Shown piece by piece: positions 47,289-56,049 of a stretch of 64,000 bases of DNA; positions within the stretch are counted from its first letter, which is position 1, and each line of letters starts with the position of its first letter. The notes under the pieces were generated by a model that was given only the letters and a program-made list of their open reading frames with translations, ran no database searches and was not told where the DNA came from. The stretch comes from Streptomyces sp. 1-11 (GTDB lineage Bacteria > Actinomycetota > Actinomycetes > Streptomycetales > Streptomycetaceae), in contig NZ_BJTV01000018.1 in NCBI RefSeq assembly GCF_007176755.1, positions 100,784-164,783 of the forward strand, read 5' to 3'. The translations under genes were made by a program, and so were the position numbers.

Positions 47289-47611
47289 CCGAAACCCGGC
47301 CGCATCCCAAGCGCCCCGTGACCCCCGACGGGGGCCCGGGGCGCCGCCGTTCGCCCCTGCCTGGCCGCTCACCGGCCCGCCGCGCCAGGGGCGGACGACG
47401 TCCCACATCAGCCGCAGGGCGCTCATGAGCCGCATGAACTGCCCGCGTCGCACCGGCGGCACGGACTCCATCGACCGCACCGGCAGCGCGGGCAGCGCGG
47501 ACCGCATGCCACCACTTGCCGCACTTTGGCCGAATTGCAGCCCATGCACGCCGCGTCAGGGGGTACCGGGCTTCCGGTGTCCCGAAGTGTTCCCGAGGAG
47601 GATCCACCACG
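47289..47611. other. Intergenic region between hsp20 and the DUF2267 gene
   Basis: A 323-base gap holding the hsp20 terminator and then the promoter of the DUF2267 gene, whose ribosome binding site GAGGAGG is at 47595-47601. No further gene was supported; the ORFs that cross it lack ribosome binding sites and are Arg-rich shadows. Confidence 0.5.
47311..47344 (+). terminator. Terminator after hsp20
   Basis: GCGCCCC pairs with GGGGCGC, with an inner CCCCC/GGGGG stem, 23 bases after the stop codon. Confidence 0.75.
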
Positions 47612-48115
47612 ATGACCGTGACGACCCCGCAGCCGAGAACGACCATCCCCGCCCCCGCTCCCGCCGCGGCTTCGTCGTTGCGTCCGCTCACCCCGGAGTC
47701 CGGCGCCGACGACGCGCGCTGGGAGGAACTCACCGAGGCGGTGCGCGAGGCCGGTCAGTACCCGACGACGGCCGAGGCCGAGCGAGTCACCCGTACCGTC
47801 CTCACCGCCCTGGGCGGCCACGTGACCGGTGAGGAGCGGGTCGCCCTCGCACAGGCCCTGCCCAGGCAGGCGGGCACCCTGGTCGCCGCCCAGATCCCCG
47901 CGAACACCCCGGTGTCCGCACGCGAGTTCGTCGAGTCCGTGGCGGACCACCTCGACGAGGACGCCACCCCGGCCACGGCCCGCTGGGACGTCACCTCGGT
48001 CCTCGGCGTCCTGGCGGACACCGTGGGCGAGCCCCTGACGACCCGGGTCCTCAGCCAGCTCCCCCCGGGCTACGCCCTGCTGTTCGGCCGCGCGGACCTC
48101 GCCGCGACGGCATAG
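47612..48115 (+). CDS. DUF2267 family protein
   Basis: A 167-residue protein from ATG 47612, with GAGGAGG 10 bases upstream. After a Pro/Ala-rich N-terminus it has two DUF2267 halves (RVTRTVLTALGGHVTGEERV, LAQALPRQAGTLVAAQIP; then REFVESVADHLDEDATPATA, VLGVLADTVGEPLTTRVLSQ, LPPGYALLFG). Function unknown; the family is common near stress genes in soil bacteria, and here it follows hsp20. Confidence 0.82.
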   Translation: MTVTTPQPRTTIPAPAPAAASSLRPLTPESGADDARWEELTEAVREAGQYPTTAEAERVTRTVLTALGGHVTGEERVALAQALPRQAGTLVAAQIPANTPVSAREFVESVADHLDEDATPATARWDVTSVLGVLADTVGEPLTTRVLSQLPPGYALLFGRADLAATA

Positions 48116-48240
48116 CTCACTCCGGCCTGCTTCCCGGCCTCCCCACCGCTTCCGGGCGCCGCACCACCACCACCGTCGTCCACCCGGCGACGGCCGACGG
48201 CGGCGCCCGGCACCGCCCACGCGGTCGAGCGGCCGGACGG

Positions 48241-48783
48241 TCAGACCCGCTCGAGCGCCCGGTGCGGCCCGTCGGGCAGCTCCACGGAGATGGCGTCCCC
48301 GGCGCGCACGACGCCGCCCACCTTCACCACACCCATGACCCCGGCCCGGTACCGGACGCGCCCGTCCGCGTCGCGCCCCACGACCTGCTTCAGCAGCCCG
48401 CGCTGGAAGTCGTCGATCTGTCGGCACGGATTGCGCAGCCCGGTCACCTCCACGACGGCCTTGTCACCGATGCGCAGCAGCGCCCCGGTGGGCAGCCCCA
48501 GCAGATCGATCCCCCGGGTGGTGATGTTCTCGCCCAGTTCCCCGGCCGCCACCTGGAACCCGCTCGCCCCGACCTCCTCGAACAGCTCCTCGTGGATGAG
48601 GTGCACCTGCCTGAGGTTCGGCCGCGTCGGGTCCTGGGCGACGCGCGACCGGTGCTTCACCGTCACCCCCGCGTGCACGTCACCTTCGACCCCGAGGCCG
48701 GCGAGCAGGGTGATCCGCTCCCGGTTGGGCTTGGTGAAGGAGTACGCGCCGTTGCTGCTGACGGCGGTGACGGTCGCGCTCAT
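48241..48783 (-). CDS. MOSC-domain protein
   Basis: A 180-residue protein from ATG 48783 (MSATVTAVS). The MOSC core includes LLAGLGVEGDVHAGVTVKHRS, GFQVAAGELGENITTRGIDL and EVTGLRNPCRQIDDFQRGLL, with the conserved cysteine in RNPC. MOSC domains act in molybdenum-cofactor-dependent sulfur or N-hydroxyl reduction. No molybdoenzyme gene lies adjacent. Confidence 0.9.
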   Translation of the reverse strand: MSATVTAVSSNGAYSFTKPNRERITLLAGLGVEGDVHAGVTVKHRSRVAQDPTRPNLRQVHLIHEELFEEVGASGFQVAAGELGENITTRGIDLLGLPTGALLRIGDKAVVEVTGLRNPCRQIDDFQRGLLKQVVGRDADGRVRYRAGVMGVVKVGGVVRAGDAISVELPDGPHRALERV

Positions 48784-48861
48784 CGCGGAACCCCCGTATC
48801 GGCTCTTCGTCACAGGATGCACCGAGAGCCTAGCGGTGGCCCCCGGCCGTTCGACCGCCTG

Positions 48862-48934
48862 GCCGCCGGGCGTACTTCACGCCCCGCCGCCGGGCGTACT
48901 TCATGCCCCGGCCGCTGGACGTACTTCACGTCCC
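48862..48934. repeat. Three tandem copies of a 24-base repeat
   Basis: GCCGCCGGGCGTACTTCACG followed by CCCC occurs at 48862-48885, with one change at 48886-48909, and a more diverged copy at 48911-48934. Each contains CGTACTTCA(C/T)G. It lies upstream of both the MOSC gene (minus strand) and the kinase gene (plus strand). Confidence 0.85.
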
Positions 48935-49077
48935 GGCCGCCCGGCGGACCCCGGCCACCGCCACGACGTACTCCGAACCCGCGACTTCGTCCGGATACCT
49001 GACACGTGCTCGGGTACCCGGCTCGAAGTACGGCCCATGGCCGAGCCCGGCACGAGGTGACAGCAACGGAGACTTAG

Positions 49078-50634
49078 ATGAAGGCCAGCCGAACGGCAGT
49101 CCCGCCGGCCCCCGCGCCGGTCGCAGCGGAACCGGGGTCCCCTCACGTCCTGACCGGACGCTACCGGTTGGGCGAGAGAATCGGATCGGGCGGCATGGCC
49201 GACGTCTACGAGGCCGTCGACACGCGCCTCGGACGACCCGTGGCCGTCAAGGTGTTCCGGCCGGGCCCGGGCCCGCAGACCGAGGACCGTCTCACCGCGG
49301 AGGCCGTCCTCCTGGCCCGCCTCCAGCACCCCGGGCTGGTCACGGTCTACGACTCCGGCCGCCAGGACGACCGTACGTACCTGGTCATGCAACTGGTCGA
49401 AGGCCCCACGCTGCACAGCGTCCTGGAGAGCGGCCCGCTGCCCGAGGCGCGCGTGGCCGCGCTGGGCGCCGGCCTCGCCCGGGCACTCGCCCACGTCCAC
49501 CGGGCCGACATCGTGCACCGCGACGTCAAGCCGTCCAACGTCCTGCTCGACCCGGCCGGCGAACCCCACCTGGCCGACTTCGGCATCGCGCTCCTCGCGG
49601 ACGCCACCCGCCAGACGGCCCCCGACGTGCTGACCGGCACCGCCGCCTACCTGGCTCCCGAGCAGGTGGAGGGCGGGTGCGTCGGTCCGGCCGCCGACGT
49701 CTACGCGCTCGGCCTGGTCCTGCTGGAATGCCTGAAAGGAACAATGGAGTACCCGGGCACCCCCCTGGAGGCCGCGGTCGCCCGACTCCTGCGCGCCCCC
49801 GAACTTCCCGCCTGGATCTCGCCCGAACTGGCGGACCTGCTGCGCGCCATGACCGCCAAGGACCCGGCGGCACGCCCCGACGCCGAGCAGTGCGCGCGTA
49901 CCCTCGCGGCCCTGACCGCGCACAACGCCCCGCGCCCGCTGCCGGTCACGGCGCCCTCCGCGGCCCACGCGCCGGGCGGGGCGGCGACCCGCCCGGCCCG
50001 CACGGAGAAGCTGAGGACGGCGGCCGCCCGCCCCGGCCGCGCGGACGCACCCGCGGCAGCGGCCACCGGACGACAGCCCGCCAGGGCCGCCGACGGCCGC
50101 CGGCACAGCCGCCGCCTGGCGGTGGGCACGGCCCTGGCCGCCCTCTCGGTGACCCTGGGCACGGCCTTCTCCATGTCCCCGGGCGCCGGCGGAACCAGCC
50201 AGGACCGAGCCGACGCGACCTCCACCGCGACGACCCCCGACCACCCGGCGCCCGGCAAGGGCGGCAAGGCCGGCACGGCGATACCCGGCGGCCAGTCCAA
50301 CACCGCCCCGCCGGCCGCCCCCCGCCCGGCCTCCCGGCCGATCGGTTCGACACCCACCCGGCCCACCCCCGGGGCCTCCGGCCCGCCCACTCCGGCCGCC
50401 TCCCACGCCCAGCCCGCCTCCAGGACCCTCCCCTCGCCCTCCCGGACGGCGACGACGCCCGACACGTCCCCCGACACCAGCAGCACCGCCCCCGCCCCCC
50501 AAAGCCCCTCCGCTCACCAGCCCGGCAACACATCCCACCCGCCCTCCGCCAACCCGAGCGCCCCCGGCCAGACCAAGAAGCCTTCACAGCCCACGACGCC
50601 GGACGACGATCCCACGCCGAACAACCAAGACTGA
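49078..50634 (+). CDS. Membrane Ser/Thr protein kinase, PknB-like, without PASTA domains
   Basis: A 518-residue Hanks-type kinase from ATG 49078. The Gly loop GSGGMADVYEA (36-46), Lys58 (VAVKVF), catalytic HRDVKPSN (Asp149) and DFG (167-169) with the GTAAYLAPEQ P+1 loop are intact, so it should be active. The kinase domain ends near residue 285. After a basic linker, one membrane helix lies at about 347-366. The extracellular part is a Pro/Thr/Ser-rich region of 150 residues with no PASTA repeat, so the sensed signal differs from classical PknB. Confidence 0.92.
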   Translation: MKASRTAVPPAPAPVAAEPGSPHVLTGRYRLGERIGSGGMADVYEAVDTRLGRPVAVKVFRPGPGPQTEDRLTAEAVLLARLQHPGLVTVYDSGRQDDRTYLVMQLVEGPTLHSVLESGPLPEARVAALGAGLARALAHVHRADIVHRDVKPSNVLLDPAGEPHLADFGIALLADATRQTAPDVLTGTAAYLAPEQVEGGCVGPAADVYALGLVLLECLKGTMEYPGTPLEAAVARLLRAPELPAWISPELADLLRAMTAKDPAARPDAEQCARTLAALTAHNAPRPLPVTAPSAAHAPGGAATRPARTEKLRTAAARPGRADAPAAAATGRQPARAADGRRHSRRLAVGTALAALSVTLGTAFSMSPGAGGTSQDRADATSTATTPDHPAPGKGGKAGTAIPGGQSNTAPPAAPRPASRPIGSTPTRPTPGASGPPTPAASHAQPASRTLPSPSRTATTPDTSPDTSSTAPAPQSPSAHQPGNTSHPPSANPSAPGQTKKPSQPTTPDDDPTPNNQD

Positions 50635-50748
50635 GAACGGGACCGGCAGGCCCTCAGCCAGCGGACCTGTGTCCCCGACACGACTGGCCCGGCTCGCACG
50701 GCGGGAGGCCGGCGGGCCGCGTGCGCAATCCGCGATGCCTGCTTGGGT

Positions 50749-50958
50749 CTATCCGAGCGAGCCCCGTGTCAGAGCGTTTATGAACGAGCGCCAAGTCTCA
50801 CCACTCACTCTCAATGCGGGACCATCCGTCCGCTTCGAGTCACGGACGAGCGTGCCGTCGTCGGCGTACGCGCACTCAACGCACTCGGTTGCATTCGCAC
50901 CGCTGTAAGACGACTTGAACCACGCGAACTCGTGAGGGGCGAAAGGACGGAAAGGCAT
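50749..50958 (-). CDS. DUF397 protein of the WhiJ-type regulatory pair
   Basis: A 69-residue protein from ATG 50958. FKSSYSGANATECVECAYAD and LVRDSKRTDGPALRVSGETW are the DUF397 signature. Such proteins occur in Streptomyces next to XRE-DUF5753 regulators, as in whiJ-type clusters, where the small protein modulates DNA binding of its partner. Its start directly follows the stop codon of the XRE gene, so the two are co-transcribed. Confidence 0.88.
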   Translation of the reverse strand: MPFRPFAPHEFAWFKSSYSGANATECVECAYADDGTLVRDSKRTDGPALRVSGETWRSFINALTRGSLG

Positions 50959-51804
50959 CTAGAGCTCCTTGCGTGCGCGGTGGATCAGGGTGGAGGAAGC
51001 CTCCATGTCCAACGCTTGTGCGCGAAGGTACTCGAACGCAAGTCTGTATCGCTCCAGTTCCTCGTCCTTCTCCAGGAAGAGGGAGCCGGTGTGGAAGTCC
51101 ACGTAGACCACGTCAAGAGCTGACTCAGTACCGCCGATGATCACGAAGCTGCCGAGAGCGGCGCCGTGCGCCCCATTGGAGAACGGCAGCACTTGAAGGG
51201 TGACATGCGGCGACTCGTTGACTTCGAGAAGCCGCCCGAGCTGCTCCTTCATGGTCTCGGACGAGCCCACGACCCGGCGGATCACGGACTCGTCGAGGAT
51301 GGCCCACAGCCGGAACGGCTTCGGCCGGGTGAGAATCTCCTGCCGCTTCATGCGGATGTCCACCAGCCGCTCGATCTCTGCCGGCTCCAAGGGGATCTCG
51401 TTGGCCTTCTGCAGCGCGGTGCTGTATGCGCGGGTCTGGAGAAGGCCCGGGACGTAGACGCAGGAGAAGTGGTCCTCACGTACCGCCTCGTCCTCAAGGG
51501 TGAGCATCAGGTTCATGCTCTCCGGGATGGAGTCGGCGAACGAACTCCACCAGCCCTGCTGCTTGGCGTCCTTGGCCAGCTTCACGACAGTTTCTCGCTC
51601 GGAGTCAGTAGCTCCGTACTGTCGGCAGAGTGCGTCAACGATGATCCACTTCACCGGCCCCGCCTGCGTCTCATAGCGGCTGACCGTTGCCTTCGATACG
51701 CCGACCAGCCCGCCCGCCTCTTCAAGGGTCATGCCTTTACGAGCACGCAACTTGCGCAACGTGGCTCCGAGTTGACGGCGACGTGTGGTGGCCCTTACGG
51801 ACAT
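50959..51804 (-). CDS. XRE-family regulator with DUF5753 domain (WhiJ type)
   Basis: A 281-residue regulator. The N-terminal HTH_31 is RRRQLGATLRKLRARKGMTL with EEAGGLVGVSKATVSRYET. The DUF5753 domain starts near FSCVYVPGLLQTRAYSTALQ, and contains IPLEPAEIERLVDIRMKRQE. It pairs with the DUF397 protein directly downstream. Paralogues of this pair are present in many copies per Streptomyces genome and influence development and antibiotic production. Divergent from the HATPase gene 200 bases away. Confidence 0.9.
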   Translation of the reverse strand: MSVRATTRRRQLGATLRKLRARKGMTLEEAGGLVGVSKATVSRYETQAGPVKWIIVDALCRQYGATDSERETVVKLAKDAKQQGWWSSFADSIPESMNLMLTLEDEAVREDHFSCVYVPGLLQTRAYSTALQKANEIPLEPAEIERLVDIRMKRQEILTRPKPFRLWAILDESVIRRVVGSSETMKEQLGRLLEVNESPHVTLQVLPFSNGAHGAALGSFVIIGGTESALDVVYVDFHTGSLFLEKDEELERYRLAFEYLRAQALDMEASSTLIHRARKEL

Positions 51805-52021
51805 GGAACTCCTCCAGCGCGTAACCCGGGCAGTCGCTCGGGGCTTGAACAGGCTAGGTAACCCCGTGGTCGAGCCACTATGCGATTCACTCGATAGAGA
51901 GCTATGAGAAGTTACATATTGAGAGTTCTCTCTGGCATCCTCGGTGACGGACAGCTACGCGATGCAGCCGTTCCGACACGGCAGGCGCAGCATGCGTGTG
52001 GCACGGGAGGGAGAAGTGCTT

Positions 52022-52642
52022 ATGCCCGCCATCGAGACCAAGGACTGCCAGCGCCGCTGTGTGCTGCCCTTTGAGGCACTGCCGGCGGAAGTACGCCTGC
52101 TGCGGCGAGCAGCCGACACGCAGCTCGGCCAGTGGGGCGTGCCAGCAGTTAGCGATGCGGCCCAGCTCGTCGTAACGGAGTTGGCGACGAACGTCATCAA
52201 GCATGTGGGTGAGGGCACACCAGCGGCCCTGATTCTTGAGTGGAAGGGCGAGCGGCTGCGCGTTGAGATGCACGACAAGAGCCGCTCCCTGCCCTCTCCG
52301 CGCATCGCCGACTGCGACGCGGAGTGCGGCCGCGGGCTACACATGCTCGCTGCAATGTCGGTGGACTGGGGGACTGTCGTCTCAGCACTGGGCAAGTCCG
52401 TGTGGTGTGAGATCGAGCTGGGCTCTGGGGCCGTGCGCCTGCGGATGGAGCGTGCAGTCGGCGCGCTGGAGAACTATCGAGAGCGCGGAGGGGCAGCTTG
52501 GCCGGGGCGGTGTGAAGTGGTCTTGGAGGAGTCAGCGGTCGAGCTGATCGCCGATCTGCTGCACTGGACGTCCGCACGCGGCCTAGACCCGGATGACGTG
52601 CTGGACCGGGCCCAGATGCACTTCGAGGCAGAGGCGGCATAG
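52022..52642 (+). CDS. Anti-sigma-factor-like ATP-binding protein (HATPase_c_2)
   Basis: A 206-residue protein from ATG 52022, chosen because GGAGGGAG ends 7 bases upstream; ORF open to 51944. The RsbW-like ATPase fold shows the N box VVTELATNVIKHV (Glu-x3-Asn) and DAECGRGLHMLAAMSVDWG as G2 and later beta strands. After about residue 150 comes a non-standard C-terminal extension (VLEESAVELIADLLHWTSAR). WhiJ-type clusters often include such an ATPase, divergently arranged as here. It may sequester a sigma factor or bind the XRE protein. Confidence 0.85.
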   Translation: MPAIETKDCQRRCVLPFEALPAEVRLLRRAADTQLGQWGVPAVSDAAQLVVTELATNVIKHVGEGTPAALILEWKGERLRVEMHDKSRSLPSPRIADCDAECGRGLHMLAAMSVDWGTVVSALGKSVWCEIELGSGAVRLRMERAVGALENYRERGGAAWPGRCEVVLEESAVELIADLLHWTSARGLDPDDVLDRAQMHFEAEAA

Positions 52643-52691
52643 GCCGATGCCGGCAGCTCAGCCGCACCCGTCAGCGCGGCTGAGCCGGCGG

Positions 52692-53603
52692 TCACTCCAG
52701 CGCCGCATGCAGTATCGCGCCGACGTCTGTAAAGGAGCCCTGTTCGTGCAGGCTTAGTGCCACGTGCAGCACATCCTGGTCGCCCTGGTCGCGACCGTAG
52801 ACGTGAATGAGGTTGTCGGCGAGTTCGTCATGCTGTCGGTGACGCAGGAGCAGGAGAACTTCCGCCGTCTCCAGTGGGTTAAGGACTTCCGTGGATCGAC
52901 GCAGCAGCCTAAGCGCGACTTCTGCCCGGCCCTCCATGTCGAGCCTCCCCGCTTGTGCGGCCAGACTGCGTACGGCGGCAACATCTGTTCGCATCCGCTG
53001 CCGGTCCCCCCTGCGGCGGGGGACCGGCAGCGGACCCGGTGAGGTTCGTGCCGCAAGACGCGCTTGCAAGCCGGCTCTGATGGCCTTGAGCTCCTTGACC
53101 GCTCCTCTCAGATCGGCGATCTCGTCGCGCAGCGCGGCCAACTCTGCGACCTTTTGCTGGAGAGTCCTGCGATCGGACTCCGCTCTCTGCAACTGCTCGG
53201 TCAGAGCGTCTACCTCAGCAGTCAGCCTCTCATCGCCCCGGCGATTCCGTTCCGCTTCTGCCTTCTCATGCAGCAGTGTCAGCGCCTCGATGGTCACGCT
53301 GACGGCCTGTTCGTTGCCAGCGTCAGAGCACGCGGCTCTGTGTAGCGCCTTCACGATTGCCAGGTCCGGTAGGGATTGTCCCCTCAGAAACCTGGACAAA
53401 GAACTCTCGCAGCAGTGTATGCGGCTGGCGGCTTTTGCCTGAGTCAGCCGCCTTCCTGTGCTTCTGGCCACTTTGTCAGGAAGCAGATGCCGACAGAGCG
53501 CTTGCAGCGCCTCGGCGAGATTCCGCATGTGTGGACGTACGTCACTGTGGAGTTGCTTGTCCATCCACTTGGCTGTGCCTGTTGCAACTCCAGCACGTGC
53601 CAT
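52692..53603 (-). CDS. HTH-coiled-coil regulatory protein
   Basis: A 303-residue protein from ATG 53603; AGAGG lies 7 bases upstream. An HTH-like segment is at RRLTQAKAASRIHCCESSLS with RFLRGQSLPDLAIVKALHRA. A heptad-rich coiled coil follows (VDALTEQLQRAESDRRTLQQ with KVAELAALRDEIADLRGAV). The C-terminal helical domain resembles a repeat unit (RLDMEGRAEVALRLLRRSTE). This architecture is common in Streptomyces accessory regions; the function is unknown. It converges with the HATPase gene and is divergent from the operon beginning at 53862, so it may control it. Confidence 0.7.
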   Translation of the reverse strand: MARAGVATGTAKWMDKQLHSDVRPHMRNLAEALQALCRHLLPDKVARSTGRRLTQAKAASRIHCCESSLSRFLRGQSLPDLAIVKALHRAACSDAGNEQAVSVTIEALTLLHEKAEAERNRRGDERLTAEVDALTEQLQRAESDRRTLQQKVAELAALRDEIADLRGAVKELKAIRAGLQARLAARTSPGPLPVPRRRGDRQRMRTDVAAVRSLAAQAGRLDMEGRAEVALRLLRRSTEVLNPLETAEVLLLLRHRQHDELADNLIHVYGRDQGDQDVLHVALSLHEQGSFTDVGAILHAALE

Positions 53604-53861
53604 GTCCGTTCCTCTCCGCCTCACCGTCGACGTTCCATCAACGCTGCCGCCCTCGGGCGCCATTGTGCATGGGGCTGACGGTGCGCCCTTGCTAGTTGCT
53701 GAGCAAGTGTGCTGGGGCTGGACGTTCATTCGGGTTGCAGTGGAAGACTGAGAGCTGTTGGGAACCGCCAGTTAGTGGGGGGCGTATTCCGCTTGCATAC
53801 CGTTCGCTCTTGATGTGGGCATTCAAGGCGGTATGTGATGTGAACGATCCGGAGGTGCTGG

Positions 53862-54587
53862 ATGTCACTGCCGTCGTGGCAGAAGAAGCTGGACGGGAAC
53901 CGCAAGGTCGGAAGCATGGCGCGTGCCGCGCTGTGGCTCGCCACTGAGGTAGGGGAGGGCAACATCTTCACGAAGGCCGATCTGCGCTCCGCCTTCTCCG
54001 ATGTTGCGCAGATCGACCGACGCATCCGGCAGTTGCGTGACTACGGCTGGCGCATTGACTTCAGCCGCGATGACCCGTCGCTTAAGCAGGACGAACAGCG
54101 GTTTGTCTCCCGGGGCGCTGACGTCTGGATCCCGGGCCAGGCGAAGACACCCAGGCACAAAAACAGCCTCACCGCGGCACAGCGGCAGAAAGTGTTCCAG
54201 GCGGACGGCTACCTCTGCCGGTCTTGTGGCATCGCGTCAGGTGAGGAGTACGGCGACGATGACGTGACGCAGGCTGTGCTGAACGTCGCACGCCGCAAGG
54301 TCGTGCTGGCTGACGGGTCAGAGGAGCATCAGTTGGTCACCGAATGCAAGCGGTGCGGCTCGGGGAGCGGCGACCGTGAGGTGAACCTGGAGGCGCTGCT
54401 TGAACTCGTCGAGGACTTGTCACCGATGGAGAGGCGGATCCTGGCCGGCTGGATCGCTGCTGACCGGCGGTCGCCGGAGCCGATCGACAGGTTGTGGGGT
54501 CTGTACCGGACCCTGCCCGAAGAGGCCCGAAAGGCCGTCGCCGGTGCGCTCGACGATGCCGACGCGGCTGACGGCATGGACGACTGA
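53862..54587 (+). CDS. HNH-like zinc protein with degenerate active site, first gene of the defence-type operon
   Basis: A 241-residue protein from ATG 53862; GGAGG lies 6 bases upstream. The first 90 residues look like a winged-helix domain (FTKADLRSAFSDVAQIDRRI, RQLRDYGWRID). The middle resembles an HNH module in its cysteines: VFQADGYLCRSCG (Cys119, Cys122) and QLVTECKRCGSG (Cys162, Cys165). The expected DH-I core between them reads NVARRKVVLADG, so the catalytic His is absent at the normal place. The C-terminal helices are acidic (LDDADAADGMDD). A DNA-binding or scaffolding role is therefore likelier than cleavage. The next gene starts 34 bases later. Confidence 0.65.
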   Translation: MSLPSWQKKLDGNRKVGSMARAALWLATEVGEGNIFTKADLRSAFSDVAQIDRRIRQLRDYGWRIDFSRDDPSLKQDEQRFVSRGADVWIPGQAKTPRHKNSLTAAQRQKVFQADGYLCRSCGIASGEEYGDDDVTQAVLNVARRKVVLADGSEEHQLVTECKRCGSGSGDREVNLEALLELVEDLSPMERRILAGWIAADRRSPEPIDRLWGLYRTLPEEARKAVAGALDDADAADGMDD

Positions 54588-54621
54588 GCGCAGAACAGCG
54601 AAGACAGAGGGACGAGAAACA

Positions 54622-56049
54622 GTGCTGAGGGAATTTTCGCCGCCGCCGAGAGCGGCCGAGTTCAGTGAACTGATCAAGAAGAAGGTCCAGGAAGCCAAGG
54701 CCGCCGGTGGGACCAGGGAGACCGTAAGGGTTGACTGGAACGAACAGCATGCCCATGTAGAGGTGATCGACCTTCCGCTCAGCGGACTGTACCTCAACCC
54801 GGGCACGCACAGAATCCGTGCCCAGCGCAGCCACAACGCGGACGCCGATGAGGCACTTGATAAGGACCCCTGGACGCAGGACAGCCAGGAGTACCTCACG
54901 TTCCTCCTCAAGGCCTCGCCCACCGATCCCAATCTGCGCGATCCCGACTTCGACAAGCTCAAGGAGAGCCTGGAGCAGTTCGGGCAGAACGATCCCGGGC
55001 TCGTTACCCACCAGGGCATTCTGGTGAACGGCAATACGCGTGCGGTGGCGCTACGGGACCTTCGCGTACAGACGATGCGAGTGGGGGTGCTTCCTGAGTC
55101 GTTCACCTGGGCCGACATCAACGCTGTCGAGCTGTCGCTGCAGCTGCGGATGGATCACCGCCGTGACTACACGTACATCAACCGGCTGCTCGCTATGGAA
55201 GAGCAGGCGTCGCTAGGCAGAACGCCCGAGCAGATCGCCAAGGAGTTCCGGATCCTGGTGAAGACGTATCACCAGGAACGGTGGATTCTCAGCACCATCA
55301 AGGAACTGATCGACCGCAGCAGGAGCGGCGGGGGCGTAGCGCTGCGTCTGGTCGACTGGGAAGGTGCCCAGGAGCGTCTCAAGGAACTGCACCGGCTGTA
55401 CGTGAAGTTGGAGGGCGTCGACCGTGACCAGGCGGAGATCCTCAAGGAGTGGCGCTTGGCTGCGATCCTTCTCGACTTCTCCAAGACAGACGTCAGGCAC
55501 ATCGACGAGGAGTTCCTGAAGGAGGACTACCTTGCTGACACGCTGCCAGGCCTCCTAAGAACCGAGGTGAGCGGCGAGGACGCCGTACCCATTCCTGGGC
55601 TGGGGCTGACGGTTCCGGGTGCTTCCTCGGCTGTCTCGGAGGCGCGGGCGCTCAACGATGGGCTTCTCAGGGCCGCCGCTGCCGTGCGCAGTTCGGGAGG
55701 AAGCCTGGCCGACAGCGAGAAGGGGAAGAGCCAGGCCGTTCTCGACGACGCCAGGAAGGCGTTCGACGAGGCGATCGAGGCCGCCGGGCGTAGCGCGCGA
55801 CTGCGTAAGCGCAAGCAGCTCGCGCCGGCCCGGCTGGCGGAAGCGAGTGCGAGTATCGACCAGTGCGTCATGGACCTAGTTCAAGCCCGCACGTCCCGCA
55901 GCCTGGACGAAGAAGCCTTCGACGAGGCGGTCCTCAAGTTGCGGAGCAGTTTGCGCAAGCTCGCTCAACAGGCCGGCCGTGGGCTGCCCACTCCCGGCGA
56001 CGGGGTGGCCTGGCTGCTCAAGGCTGTGTCGTCGGAGGAGTCGCGGTGA
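54622..56049 (+). CDS. ParB/Srx-fold protein with long helical C-terminus
   Basis: A 475-residue protein from GTG 54622, with AGAGGG about 10 bases upstream. Residues 80-160 contain a ParB-like motif: LEQFGQNDPGLVTHQG then ILVNGNTRAVALRDLRV. Further on, RTPEQIAKEFRILVKTYHQE may be an HTH as in ParB/KorB. The rest is helical, with a Lys/Arg-rich coiled region near residues 370-420 (LRKRKQLAPARLAEASAS). ParB-fold proteins can bind nucleotides or act as nucleases. Its stop codon overlaps the helicase start (GTGA), so the two are translationally coupled. Confidence 0.72.
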   Translation: MLREFSPPPRAAEFSELIKKKVQEAKAAGGTRETVRVDWNEQHAHVEVIDLPLSGLYLNPGTHRIRAQRSHNADADEALDKDPWTQDSQEYLTFLLKASPTDPNLRDPDFDKLKESLEQFGQNDPGLVTHQGILVNGNTRAVALRDLRVQTMRVGVLPESFTWADINAVELSLQLRMDHRRDYTYINRLLAMEEQASLGRTPEQIAKEFRILVKTYHQERWILSTIKELIDRSRSGGGVALRLVDWEGAQERLKELHRLYVKLEGVDRDQAEILKEWRLAAILLDFSKTDVRHIDEEFLKEDYLADTLPGLLRTEVSGEDAVPIPGLGLTVPGASSAVSEARALNDGLLRAAAAVRSSGGSLADSEKGKSQAVLDDARKAFDEAIEAAGRSARLRKRKQLAPARLAEASASIDQCVMDLVQARTSRSLDEEAFDEAVLKLRSSLRKLAQQAGRGLPTPGDGVAWLLKAVSSEESR

